This document shows positions 25,415 through 33,253 of a DNA stretch of 64,000 bases, piece by piece (within the stretch, counting starts at the first letter, position 1; each line of letters opens with the position of its first letter). The notes under the pieces are model-generated. The model worked only from the letters and a program-made list of their open reading frames with translations. It searched no databases and was not told the DNA's origin. The stretch comes from Nitrospirillum viridazoti CBAmc (GTDB lineage: Bacteria; Pseudomonadota; Alphaproteobacteria; Azospirillales; Azospirillaceae), in assembly GCF_000730165.1 (NCBI RefSeq), contig NZ_CP022111.1:1798001-1862000 (forward strand), in the 5' to 3' direction. The position numbers were made by a program, and so were the translations under genes.

Positions 25415-26464
25415 TCAGGCCTTGCCCGGCGGACGGGCGGTGGATTGGCGCAGCAGGATGGTGTGGGCCAGCACCTGGTGCGGCACGGGCTTGGGCCAGT
25501 CCACCTTGCCGCGCTGGGACAGCAGGCCGATCAGGATGTCGGCCGCCGTTTCCGCCATTTCCCGCACGGGCTGGCGCACCGTGGTCAGCGGCGGCCACAT
25601 CATCTCGGCCAGCGGCGTGTCGTCGAAGCCCACCACCGACAGGTTGGCCGGCAGGCTGAAGCCGCGGTTGTGCGCCTCCGCCACCACGGCGGCGGCCATT
25701 TCGTCGTTGCTGGCGAAGATGGCGGTGGGGCGGTGCGGCTGGTCCAGCAGGCGGCGGGCGCAGGCCACGGCGGAGGCGTAGGTGAACTCCCCCTGCTCCA
25801 CCAGCACCGGGTCCACCGTCACGCCGGCGTCGGTCAGCGCCTCGCAATAGCCGGTGTAGCGCAGGATGGTGGCGGTGTGGTTGGCCTTGCCCTTGATGAA
25901 GCCGATGCGACGGTGACCCAGGGCCAGCAGATGCTGGGTCAGCGTGTAGGCCGCCTGCCGCTCATCAATGCGGACGGAGGGGGAGGTTTCCGATTCCTGC
26001 TGCGGCGTGACGCGGACATAGGGCACGCCCGCCTCCTCCAAAATCCGCAGCACGATGGGGTTGTCGGTCACCGGGGCCGTCAGCACCACGCCGTCCAGGC
26101 GCATCTGGTTCACGATGGCGCTGGCCCGTTGTTCCACGTTGGGGCTGCGATAATCGATTTCCTCGATCATCAAATGATAGCCGTGGGCGCGGCAGCGGTT
26201 CAGCAGGCCCACCTGGATTTCCAGGGTGTAAGGGCCGCCGGCGTCGCCGTAGAGGTGGCCGATGAGGTTGGAGCGTTCGCTGGCCAGGCTGCGGGCCATC
26301 ATGTTGGGCTGATAGCCCAGCTCGGCCACCGCCTTCTCGATGCGCTCCTGCATGTCGGGGCTGACATAGCGTTCCTTGTTGATGACCCGCGACACCGTCT
26401 TGATGGACGCCCCCGCCAGGCGCGCCACATCGATGATCGTCGGCTTGCGGTCAGGCCCCGCCAT
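25415..26464 (-). CDS. LacI family transcriptional regulator (second)
   Basis: A 349-residue LacI repressor with HTH IIDVARLAGASIKTVSRVIN (residues about 9-28) and a sugar-binding effector domain (ASNDEMAAA, GFDDTPLAE). Its sequence resembles the LacI protein at 19792-20859 along its whole length, so the two are paralogues. It converges with the halogenase gene (19 bases between stops) and diverges from the GPH symporter. It most likely controls the symporter and possibly the receptor/halogenase promoter; the share between the two repressors cannot be told from the sequence. Confidence 0.93.
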   Translation of the reverse strand: MAGPDRKPTIIDVARLAGASIKTVSRVINKERYVSPDMQERIEKAVAELGYQPNMMARSLASERSNLIGHLYGDAGGPYTLEIQVGLLNRCRAHGYHLMIEEIDYRSPNVEQRASAIVNQMRLDGVVLTAPVTDNPIVLRILEEAGVPYVRVTPQQESETSPSVRIDERQAAYTLTQHLLALGHRRIGFIKGKANHTATILRYTGYCEALTDAGVTVDPVLVEQGEFTYASAVACARRLLDQPHRPTAIFASNDEMAAAVVAEAHNRGFSLPANLSVVGFDDTPLAEMMWPPLTTVRQPVREMAETAADILIGLLSQRGKVDWPKPVPHQVLAHTILLRQSTARPPGKA

Positions 26465-26594
26465 ATGTCACTCCCATCCCTGTATCGGTGCCGCCTCCCC
26501 ATCCCTGGGGCCGGCGCGCGCTCACAATCGCCCAAAGCGCCAGGCTGCGGCAATCCTGCATCGATGGCGCAAAAAAGCGCGCCCGTCCATCATT

Positions 26595-26637
26595 TGACCG
26601 CCACCGTCCGAAAGGCATGCTGGCGTGACCGCCACCG
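26595..26637. promoter_or_regulatory. Direct repeat upstream of the GPH symporter
   Basis: TGACCGCCACCG occurs twice (26595-26606 and 26626-26637), 31 bases apart, about three helical turns, in the divergent region between the second LacI gene and the symporter. No LacI-type palindrome like those at 23.5 kb was seen here. Confidence 0.4.
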
Positions 26638-26740
26638 GATGTTGTTTCCTGGGATTGGCCTGGGTCGGAAGCGGGAGGATGGCACCGCTGTCATTGCCGC
26701 CGCCACCCTGGCCCCAAGAGAAGAATTCCCCGGGGGGAAG

Positions 26741-28252
26741 ATGGCATACGGACAGGCGCCCGTCGCCTTGAAGACCAAGCTGGGCTACGCCATCGGTGAC
26801 TTGGGCCTGAACCTGCACTGGCAGGCGATGACCCTGTTCCTGGCCTATTTCCAGACGGATGTGCAGGGCGTGCCCCCGGTGTGGGTGGGCGTGGGTTTCC
26901 TGGTGGCCGCCATCGCCGATGGCCTGGCCAATCCCCTGATGGGCGTGTGGGCCGACCGCACCAGCACGCGATTGGGCCGGTACCGCCCCTTCATCCTGTG
27001 GGGCGGCGTGCCGCTGGGCGCCGTCATGGCGGCCTGCTTCACCGCGCCCGGCTTCGGCCAGGGCGGCCTGATCGCCTACGCCATCCTGAGCCACATGGCC
27101 TGGCGCGGCGTCTACACCATCGTCTCCATCCCCTACGCCTCGCTGTCCGCCCGCATCACCCAGGACGCGGAGGAACGCTCCAGCCTGACCGGCTACCGCA
27201 TGACCTGCGCCTTCATCGGCGGCATCACCGTGTCCTTCCTGCTGCCGGCCCTGGCCGCCCGCATCGACCGGATGGCGGCGGGGGGACACGGGGGTGCCTA
27301 TGCGGGTTTGGGCTACAGCATCAGCGGCCTGGTGGTGGGCACCCTGTCCGTCGCCCTGTTCTGGCTGTGCGCCAGCGTGGTCAAGGAAGAACCGTACCCG
27401 GCCCTGACGCCCGCCTCGCGCGCCACGCTTGACAGCGATGTCGTCGGCTTCCTGCGCACGTTGGCCCGCTCCGGCCCGCTGATGCGCCTGCTGGTCTCCA
27501 TCGGCTTCATCCAGGTGGCGGGCGCTTTGCAGTTCCGCAACCTGGTCTATTTCTTCAAGTATGACGTGGGCGACATGGACCTGGCCGCCTACGCCATGCC
27601 CGCCTTCTCCGCTGCCAGCGCCGTCAGCGTGCCCTTCTGGGTATGGCTGTCCCGCCGCACCAGCAAGAAGGTGTCGTGGCAGATGGGAACGGGCCTGGCG
27701 GCGCTGTCCTCCCTGGCCTTCCTGACGGCGCCCAGCGACCGGCCGGCCCTGGCGGTGGCAGCCATCGCCGCCCTGTTCGTGGGCTGCACCGTCCACGCGG
27801 TGGGCTTCTGGGCCATGCTGCCCGACCTGGTCGATTACAACGAATGGCGCTTCGGCCGCCGGGACGAGGCCAAGATATTCGGCGTGGCCTCGCTGGCGCA
27901 GAAGGTGGCGCTGGGCCTGGCCGGCGCCCTGCTGGGCTGGCTGCTGTCCGCCATCGGCTTCGTGCCCAACGCCGCCCAGTCGGCGGAAACCTTGAGCGGC
28001 CTGCGCCTGCTCATGTCCCTGCTGCCCTGCGGCCTGTTCATCGCCACCCTGGCGTTGATGGCGGGCTATCCCCTGGACGGCGCCCTGCACCGGCGCATCG
28101 TGGAGGAACTGGACGGGCGGGCGGGCGGCGGAACACCGCCCACCGCGCCTTTACCGGCCAACAATCCAGTCGCCGGCAGCCCAGCCCAAAGTGGGTCAGG
28201 CCTTGGGCGGCCGGGGGTCGAACACCAGGCACGTGGTGGTGCCGTGGGCTAA
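26741..28252 (+). CDS. GPH-family glycoside/pentoside/hexuronide:cation symporter
   Basis: A 503-residue MFS transporter of the MelB-like GPH family: KLGYAIGDLGLNLHWQ at the start, GVWADRTSTRLGRYRPFILWG in the first cytoplasmic loop (parts WADRTSTRLGR and RPFILWG), DYNEWRFGRRDEAKIFG in the late loop. Such proteins take up glycosides or uronides with a cation. The ATG at 26741 follows a GGGGGGAAG ribosome site. The last 19 codons (rich in Gly, Pro and Ala) overlap the 3' end of the convergent thioesterase gene by 57 bases. With the TonB receptor it would complete outer- and inner-membrane uptake of one carbohydrate. Confidence 0.9.
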   Translation: MAYGQAPVALKTKLGYAIGDLGLNLHWQAMTLFLAYFQTDVQGVPPVWVGVGFLVAAIADGLANPLMGVWADRTSTRLGRYRPFILWGGVPLGAVMAACFTAPGFGQGGLIAYAILSHMAWRGVYTIVSIPYASLSARITQDAEERSSLTGYRMTCAFIGGITVSFLLPALAARIDRMAAGGHGGAYAGLGYSISGLVVGTLSVALFWLCASVVKEEPYPALTPASRATLDSDVVGFLRTLARSGPLMRLLVSIGFIQVAGALQFRNLVYFFKYDVGDMDLAAYAMPAFSAASAVSVPFWVWLSRRTSKKVSWQMGTGLAALSSLAFLTAPSDRPALAVAAIAALFVGCTVHAVGFWAMLPDLVDYNEWRFGRRDEAKIFGVASLAQKVALGLAGALLGWLLSAIGFVPNAAQSAETLSGLRLLMSLLPCGLFIATLALMAGYPLDGALHRRIVEELDGRAGGGTPPTAPLPANNPVAGSPAQSGSGLGRPGVEHQARGGAVG

Positions 28253-28699
28253 CAGCCGGCCGTCGGCGTCGACAAGGCGGCCTTCGGAGGTGGCGGTGCG
28301 GCCGCCGGCGTGGATGATGCGACCCTCGGCCCGCACCGGGCCGGTGGCCGAGGTCACGGCCCGGATATAGTTGATCTTCAGTTCCAGCGTGGTATAGGCG
28401 CGCCCGCCGGTCAGCGTGGTCTGCACGGCGCAGGCCATGCAGCTGTCCAGCAGGGTGGCGATCCAGCCACCATGCACCGAACCGATGGGATTGTAGTAGG
28501 CGTGGGCCGGCGTACCGGTGAAGACGGCGTAGCCGTGTTCGGCATGGCTGAGCGTGAAGCCCAAGGTGTGAGAGATGGGCGGCGGCGGAAGGTCGCCCGC
28601 CATCATGGCACGCAGGAAATCCAGCCCGTCCATGCGGGCCAGCGCCGCCATGCGCTCCGCCTCGCCCACCTGCTTGTCGGCCTCACCCGGGACAACCAT
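28196..28699 (-). CDS. PaaI-type hotdog thioesterase
   Basis: A 167-residue hotdog-fold acyl-CoA thioesterase. The conserved helix reads NPIGSVHGGWIATLLDSCM, and the following strands (LELKINYIRAV, GRTATSEGRLVDADGRLLAHGTTTCLVF in part) fit the PaaI family, which hydrolyses aryl- or short acyl-CoA esters. A GAGGACC ribosome site lies just ahead of the ATG at 28697-28699. It is transcribed alone, and its 3' end overlaps the end of the GPH symporter gene. The substrate cannot be told. Confidence 0.9.
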   Translation of the reverse strand: MVVPGEADKQVGEAERMAALARMDGLDFLRAMMAGDLPPPPISHTLGFTLSHAEHGYAVFTGTPAHAYYNPIGSVHGGWIATLLDSCMACAVQTTLTGGRAYTTLELKINYIRAVTSATGPVRAEGRIIHAGGRTATSEGRLVDADGRLLAHGTTTCLVFDPRPPKA

Positions 28700-28882
28700 C
28701 GTTGGTCCTCTTGATCGTAGTGCGTCCCCGCCATCCTGCCCCAGTGACTTTCATTATGCAATCCTCATAACCGAAGGGCGCATTGACATGGCGCAAGGAT
28801 GGGGTGCCCATTCAGGGACAAGGTGCCTGGCAAGGAACCGCAACGGTTCACCCGCGCACATTACTGGGAGGCCTGAGACGCC

Positions 28883-29866
28883 ATGGCCGGCAAGTCCAAG
28901 AAGCATGCGAACCAGAACACGCAGCACACGAATGGCGCCGCCCAAGGCGGCGAGGCGGGCGAGCCCACACCGGAAGAGATGGCAGACATCAGCCCGGCCC
29001 CGCCGCTGGACGGCGAAATCCTGCGCAACGCCAAGGAACATAAGCGCATCGAGGACCGCTGGCACATCCTGGGACCGGGCAAGCCCGGCCGGCCGGCCAA
29101 GCACTACAAGTATATCGATGAGCTGGCGCGCTTGCAGTTCGAGTTGCTGAAGCTGCAGGAATGGGTGCGCATCCAGGGCCTGAAGGTGGTGGTGCTGTTC
29201 GAGGGCCGCGACGCCGCCGGCAAGGGCGGCGTGATCAAGCGCATCACCGAAAGCCTGAACCCCCGCATCTGCCGCGTGGTGGCCCTGGGCACGCCCACGG
29301 AGCGGGAAAAGGGCCAGTGGTACTTCCAGCGCTATGTCCAGCATCTGCCCGGCCCCGGCGAGATGATCCTGTTCGACCGCAGCTGGTACAACCGCGCCGG
29401 TGTCGAGAAGGTCATGGGCTTCTGCACCGAGGATGAGTATCAGGAGTTCCTGCGCGCCTGCCCGCTGTTCGAGGAGATGCTGGTGAAATCCGGCATCATC
29501 CTGATCAAGTACTGGTTCTCGGTCAGCGATGAGGAGCAGGAGAAGCGCTTCGTGGAGCGCATGCACAACCCCATGAAGCGCTGGAAGCTGTCGCCCATGG
29601 ACCTGGAGTCGCGCGGCCGCTGGGTGGAATATTCCAAGGCCAAGGACGTGATGCTGGCCCACACCGACCATGCCCATGCGCCCTGGTACATCGTCGACGC
29701 CGACAACAAAAAGAAGGCGCGCCTGAACTGCATCGCCCACCTGCTGCACCAGATTCCCTACAAGGATCTGAGCCCGGTGGAACTGCCCCTGCCCCCGCGC
29801 CAGCCGGACAACGGCTACAAGCGTCCCAAGAAGTCGACGCAACACTGGGTGAATGAGGGGTATTGA
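28883..29866 (+). CDS. ppk2: Polyphosphate kinase 2
   Basis: A 327-residue PPK2 enzyme, which transfers phosphate between polyphosphate and nucleotides. Walker A is EGRDAAGKGG, Walker B is FDRSWYNRAGVE, and the lid region contains RMHNPMKRWKLSPMDLESR. The N-terminal 50 residues are Lys/Asn/Gln-rich and probably flexible. The core length fits single-domain class I PPK2. A GGGAGG ribosome site precedes the ATG. It stands alone after a 183-base promoter region. Direction of the reaction (ATP or GTP formation, or polyphosphate synthesis) is not decided by the motifs. Confidence 0.95.
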   Translation: MAGKSKKHANQNTQHTNGAAQGGEAGEPTPEEMADISPAPPLDGEILRNAKEHKRIEDRWHILGPGKPGRPAKHYKYIDELARLQFELLKLQEWVRIQGLKVVVLFEGRDAAGKGGVIKRITESLNPRICRVVALGTPTEREKGQWYFQRYVQHLPGPGEMILFDRSWYNRAGVEKVMGFCTEDEYQEFLRACPLFEEMLVKSGIILIKYWFSVSDEEQEKRFVERMHNPMKRWKLSPMDLESRGRWVEYSKAKDVMLAHTDHAHAPWYIVDADNKKKARLNCIAHLLHQIPYKDLSPVELPLPPRQPDNGYKRPKKSTQHWVNEGY

Positions 29867-29939
29867 CGGCGAGCCGGCCTGGCGAAGCCCTACGGCCCCG
29901 CTCGACCGTGCAAGGCTGATTAATGTTCCGTCGCTTTCA

Positions 29940-29972
29940 TATAAAATGAGATTGGTCGATTCGACTGGTCGA
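29940..29972 (+). promoter_or_regulatory. Promoter and operator of the Phd/VapC module
   Basis: A TATAAA -10 element (29940-29945) is followed by the palindrome GTCGA-T-TCGAC (29955-29965) and by a TGGTCGA direct repeat (29953-29959, 29966-29972; 13-base period). The placement fits autorepression by the antitoxin. Confidence 0.5.
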
Positions 29973-29983
29973 AAGTGAAAGTT

Positions 29984-30229
29984 ATGCGCGAAGTTCAATC
30001 GTCGGAAGCCAAAACCCACCTGCCCCAAATCCTGGATGAGGTGGAGCGTGGGGAGACCATTATCATCACCCGGCACGGCCGCCCCATCGCGCGGCTCATT
30101 CCTGAAGCGGAGAGCCGGCAGGAGGAGATCGACCGGGCCATTGAGGGCATCCGCGGCCTTCAGCAGAAGACTGGCCGAATTTCCCTGGACGACCTGCTGT
30201 CGGCTCGTCACGAAGGGCACAAATATTAA
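29984..30229 (+). CDS. Phd/YefM-type antitoxin
   Basis: An 81-residue antitoxin of the prevent-host-death family: EVQSSEAKTHLPQILDEVERGETIIITRHGRPIAR (key parts SSEAKTHLPQILDEVE and ITRHGRPIARLIP) forms the DNA-binding half, and the acidic, flexible tail binds the toxin. A GTG three codons upstream (29975) is an alternative start. Its stop overlaps the start codon of the toxin gene as TAATG, the usual coupled arrangement. Because the toxin gene is frameshifted, this antitoxin may be an orphan that could still act on related toxins. Confidence 0.9.
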   Translation: MREVQSSEAKTHLPQILDEVERGETIIITRHGRPIARLIPEAESRQEEIDRAIEGIRGLQQKTGRISLDDLLSARHEGHKY

Positions 30230-30628
30230 TGCCCTTCGTGATCGACGCGTCTGTCGCCGCCTGTTGGGCCTTCAGAGATGAAGACCACCCCATCGCCACG
30301 CGCGCTTGAGCGAATTCGCACGGACCGCGCACATGCCCCCGCCCTCTGGTGTTTTGAAGTCCGCAATACGTTGATCGTCAGCGAGCGCCGCCGGCGGCTT
30401 ACTCCGGAGGATACGGCGGCCTTTCTGTATCGGCTCGCCAGGCTAGGCGTGATGGTGGAGCGTTCTCCGGATGAAACCGCCGTTCTAACTCTGGCGCGCC
30501 AGCACCGGCTGACCGTCTATGACGCGGCCTATCTGGAACTGGCGCAACGACAGGCTCTGCCTTTGGCCACCCTTGACCACGCCCTCGCCGAGGCCGCCGT
30601 CGCCGTTGGCCTGAACCTGATTTCCTGA
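30229..30628 (+). pseudogene. VapC-type PIN-domain toxin, frameshifted
   Basis: The first frame from the ATG at 30229 gives MPFVIDASVAACWAFRDED and then stops at 30307. A second frame continues the same protein with LERIRTDRAHAPALW, CFEVRNTLIVSERRRRL and LTVYDAAYLELAQRQ up to 30628. Joined, the parts form a complete VapC nuclease with its acidic residues (first Asp in VIDAS, Glu in FEVRN, Asp in YDAAY). The break lies in a CG repeat at about 30299-30304. By comparison with the usual spacing of this region two bases (one CG unit) are missing, as expected from slippage. Either the toxin is dead or the repeat varies; a sequencing error is also possible. Confidence 0.8.
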
Positions 30629-30651
30629 GCCGTACCCAACATTGCCTAGGA

Positions 30652-31440
30652 TCAGTCCTGATACCCCGGCATCTGTCGCGCCAGCCGGCGCAGCAGGGCC
30701 GGCCAGACCAGCAGGTTGGCGGCCTGGGACACGCCCATGCGGCTGATGTGGATATTACGCTCGATGGCTTCATGGGCGGCGGGGTAGAGCGGCCGGCCCA
30801 TGGTGAGCGTGCGCACCTGCATGGTGCAGGACCGTTCCAGGAAATACATGCGGGTGAACGCCTCCGCCACCGTGCGGCCCACCGTCAGGGTGCCGTGGTT
30901 GCGCAGCAGCATGGTGTTCTTGGTGCCCAGGTCGCGCTGCAGGCGCGGGCGCTCGTCATGCTCGAACGCCACCCCTTCGTAGTCATGATAGGCCAGGTCG
31001 TCGATCACCAGCTGCGCCGTCTGGTTCAGGGGTAGCAGCCCTTCTTCCAGAGTGGAGACCGCCGTGCCATCGGCGGTGTGCAGATGTAGGACGCAGCCCG
31101 CATCCTCGCGCACCTGGTGCACGGCGGAATGAATGGTGAAGCCCGCCGGATTGACAGGGAAGCCGGTGTCCAGCACCACCTTGCCGTCCATGTCCACCTT
31201 CACCAGGCTGCTGGCCGTGATCTCTTCGAACAGCATGCCGTAGGGATTGATGAGGAAGTGGTGCTCCGGCCCCGGTACCCGGGCCGAAATGTGGGTGAAC
31301 ACCAGATCGTCCCAGCCGAACAGGGCCACCAGGCGGTAGGCCGCCGCCAGGTCGACGCGCAGCCGCCATTCCTCGGCCGAGACGCGGTCACGCAGGGGCG
31401 GCTGGTCGGTGGGGGCCAGCCTGGGCGCGGTGTCGAACAT
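30652..31440 (-). CDS. Class II aldolase/adducin family protein
   Basis: A 262-residue protein of the class II aldolase/adducin fold. Metal ligands are visible as HLHTADG (His-x-His) and in the later RNHGTLTVG histidine; FTHISARVPG and HHFLINPYGMLFEEI mark the N-terminal part. Family members split or epimerise sugar phosphates or related hydroxy-keto acids, but many bacterial paralogues of this length and sequence type have no known reaction. It diverges from a Crp/Fnr regulator at 31547. The class is sure, the reaction is not. Confidence 0.88.
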   Translation of the reverse strand: MFDTAPRLAPTDQPPLRDRVSAEEWRLRVDLAAAYRLVALFGWDDLVFTHISARVPGPEHHFLINPYGMLFEEITASSLVKVDMDGKVVLDTGFPVNPAGFTIHSAVHQVREDAGCVLHLHTADGTAVSTLEEGLLPLNQTAQLVIDDLAYHDYEGVAFEHDERPRLQRDLGTKNTMLLRNHGTLTVGRTVAEAFTRMYFLERSCTMQVRTLTMGRPLYPAAHEAIERNIHISRMGVSQAANLLVWPALLRRLARQMPGYQD

Positions 31441-31546
31441 GGAATCCTCCCGATGCTTTTATGATGCGCACAGCCTACGCCTGGATGGTTGCCAAGAATG
31501 TCGCGGATTTGACAATCTGAGCCGAACCGTTTTGGGGGAGTGGAAG

Positions 31547-32242
31547 GTGGACAAGCGCGCGGTGGCCCAGGTGCTGGAGGGGCGGGGGTGGCTGGCGGAG
31601 CAACCGGCGGATCTGCGCGCCGAGATCCTGGCGCGGGGGCGACTGCGGACCTACGCCGACGGCCAAGCGGTCTATCGCGGCGGCGACGCGCCGGATGGGC
31701 TGTACGCCCTGGTCACGGGCCGCATGCGGCTGGCCACGGTGCAGGAGGATGGTCGGGAGGTGGTGATCCTGCACGCCGGGCCCGGCCATTGGTTCGGCGA
31801 GGTGTCCATGGTCGACGGCCTGCCCCGGGGGCAGACGGCGGTGGCGCGGGGGGAGAGCGTGGTGCTGCACCTGGCGGCCCAGGCCTTCGCGCAGATCGTC
31901 GGGGCCGATCCCCGCCGCTGGGCCAATTTCGCCGGCATCCTCAGCCGCCATCTGCGCCAGGCCACCCATTATCTGGGCGAGGTGCTGGCCCTGCCCACGC
32001 CCCAGCGCACCGCCCGCCTGCTGGCGCTGCTGTGCCGCCTGGAGGAGGCGCCGCCGGATGACACGGGATGCGCGCCCGTGCTTCTGCCGTTGTCGCAGGA
32101 GGATCTGGCCGGCATGCTGGGCCTCAGCCGCCAGACGGCCAACCGGGCGCTGGGCCGGCTGGAACGGGCCGGCTTGGTGCGCCGGGGCTATGGCGGCATT
32201 GAGGTGCGCGACGCTGGCGCGTTGGAGCGCTTTGTCGACTAG
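31547..32242 (+). CDS. Crp/Fnr family transcriptional regulator
   Basis: A 231-residue regulator. The cyclic-nucleotide-binding fold covers about residues 20-130 (GGDAPDGLYALVTGRMRL, GHWFGEVSMVDGLPRGQTAVA in part). The C-terminal helix-turn-helix reads LSQEDLAGMLGLSRQTANRALGRL in parts SQEDLAGMLGLS and RQTANRALGRL. There is no Fnr-type cysteine cluster, so it is unlikely to be an oxygen sensor. GTG at 31547-31549 is preferred because of the GGGGGAG site just upstream; an ATG at 31409 would lie inside the divergent gene and add a Cys-rich leader. It neighbours a LysR gene 29 bases downstream. Confidence 0.85.
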   Translation: MDKRAVAQVLEGRGWLAEQPADLRAEILARGRLRTYADGQAVYRGGDAPDGLYALVTGRMRLATVQEDGREVVILHAGPGHWFGEVSMVDGLPRGQTAVARGESVVLHLAAQAFAQIVGADPRRWANFAGILSRHLRQATHYLGEVLALPTPQRTARLLALLCRLEEAPPDDTGCAPVLLPLSQEDLAGMLGLSRQTANRALGRLERAGLVRRGYGGIEVRDAGALERFVD

Positions 32243-32271
32243 GGATGGGCGACCGAGGGCGGGAACCGGAT

Positions 32272-33183
32272 ATGGAAGTGGCGTGGCTGGAGGATTTTCT
32301 GGCGGTGGTGGCGCACGGCGGCTTCTCCCGCGCGGCGGAGAACCGCAACATCACCCAGCCCGCGTTGAGCCGCCGCATCCGCGCGCTGGAGGACTGGGTG
32401 GGCACACCCCTGTTCCACCGCACCACCCACACGGTGGAGCTGACCGCCGCCGGCGAATCCTTCCAGGTGACGGCGGAGGAGACGCTGCGCCGCCTGGCCA
32501 GCGGCCGGGATGAGGCGCGGGAGGTGGCGCAGGGCCATACCGAGCTGCTGCGCTTCGCCGCCACCAACGCCCTGTCGCTGACCTTCTTCCCCGCCTGGCT
32601 GCGCCGGGTGGAGGCAACGCTGCCCTTCAACATCAACGTCCAGATGGTGGCCAACCACATGGAAATCTGTGAACGCATGATGATCCAGGGCCAGTCGCAG
32701 TTCCTGCTGTGCCACCATTATCCGGCGGCCAGCACCCTGCTGGCGTCCGCGCAGTTCCGCTCCGTCCATATCGGCGACGACGTGTTGGTGCCGGTCAGCG
32801 CGCCCAACGCTGAGGGGCGGCCCCTGCACAGCCTGCCCGGCGACGCCGACGCGCCGGTGTCCTACGTCGCCTATCGCCCGGAGTCCGGCATGGGCCGCAT
32901 CGTGGCGGCGGCGCTGGAGACGGCTCTGCCCGCCACCCACCTGAAGCCCACCTTCACCTCGCACCTGGCCAAGCTGCTGGTGACCATGGCGCTGGACGGG
33001 CGGGGCCTGGGCTGGTCGCCCCTGAGCCTGGTGGCGGAGCATCTGGAGCGCGGCGAGTTGGTCCGGGCGGGCGACGCCGGCTGGGACATCCCGATGGAAA
33101 TCCACCTCTACCGGTCGCGCGCGCGCCAATCCGCCGTGGCGGAAAAGTTCTGGGCGCACGTGGCCGGGGGTACCGCCGCATAA
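32272..33183 (+). CDS. LysR family transcriptional regulator
   Basis: A 303-residue LysR protein: winged helix with WLEDFLAVVAHGGFSRAAE and TQPALSRRIRALEDWVG, then an effector domain. The ATG at 32272 (MEVAWLEDF) sits at the usual distance from the first helix; an ATG nine codons earlier (32245) is an alternative. It lies 70 bases upstream of leuC on the same strand and may activate leuCD, as is often seen for LysR genes next to dehydratases. It could also belong to the Crp gene upstream. Confidence 0.88.
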   Translation: MEVAWLEDFLAVVAHGGFSRAAENRNITQPALSRRIRALEDWVGTPLFHRTTHTVELTAAGESFQVTAEETLRRLASGRDEAREVAQGHTELLRFAATNALSLTFFPAWLRRVEATLPFNINVQMVANHMEICERMMIQGQSQFLLCHHYPAASTLLASAQFRSVHIGDDVLVPVSAPNAEGRPLHSLPGDADAPVSYVAYRPESGMGRIVAAALETALPATHLKPTFTSHLAKLLVTMALDGRGLGWSPLSLVAEHLERGELVRAGDAGWDIPMEIHLYRSRARQSAVAEKFWAHVAGGTAA

Positions 33184-33253
33184 GCTTATAACCAGACGGC
33201 ATTGGGCGAAGGCTGGGGCGGCCGCCATAGTGGTTTCCATAGGGAGAAGCCGC

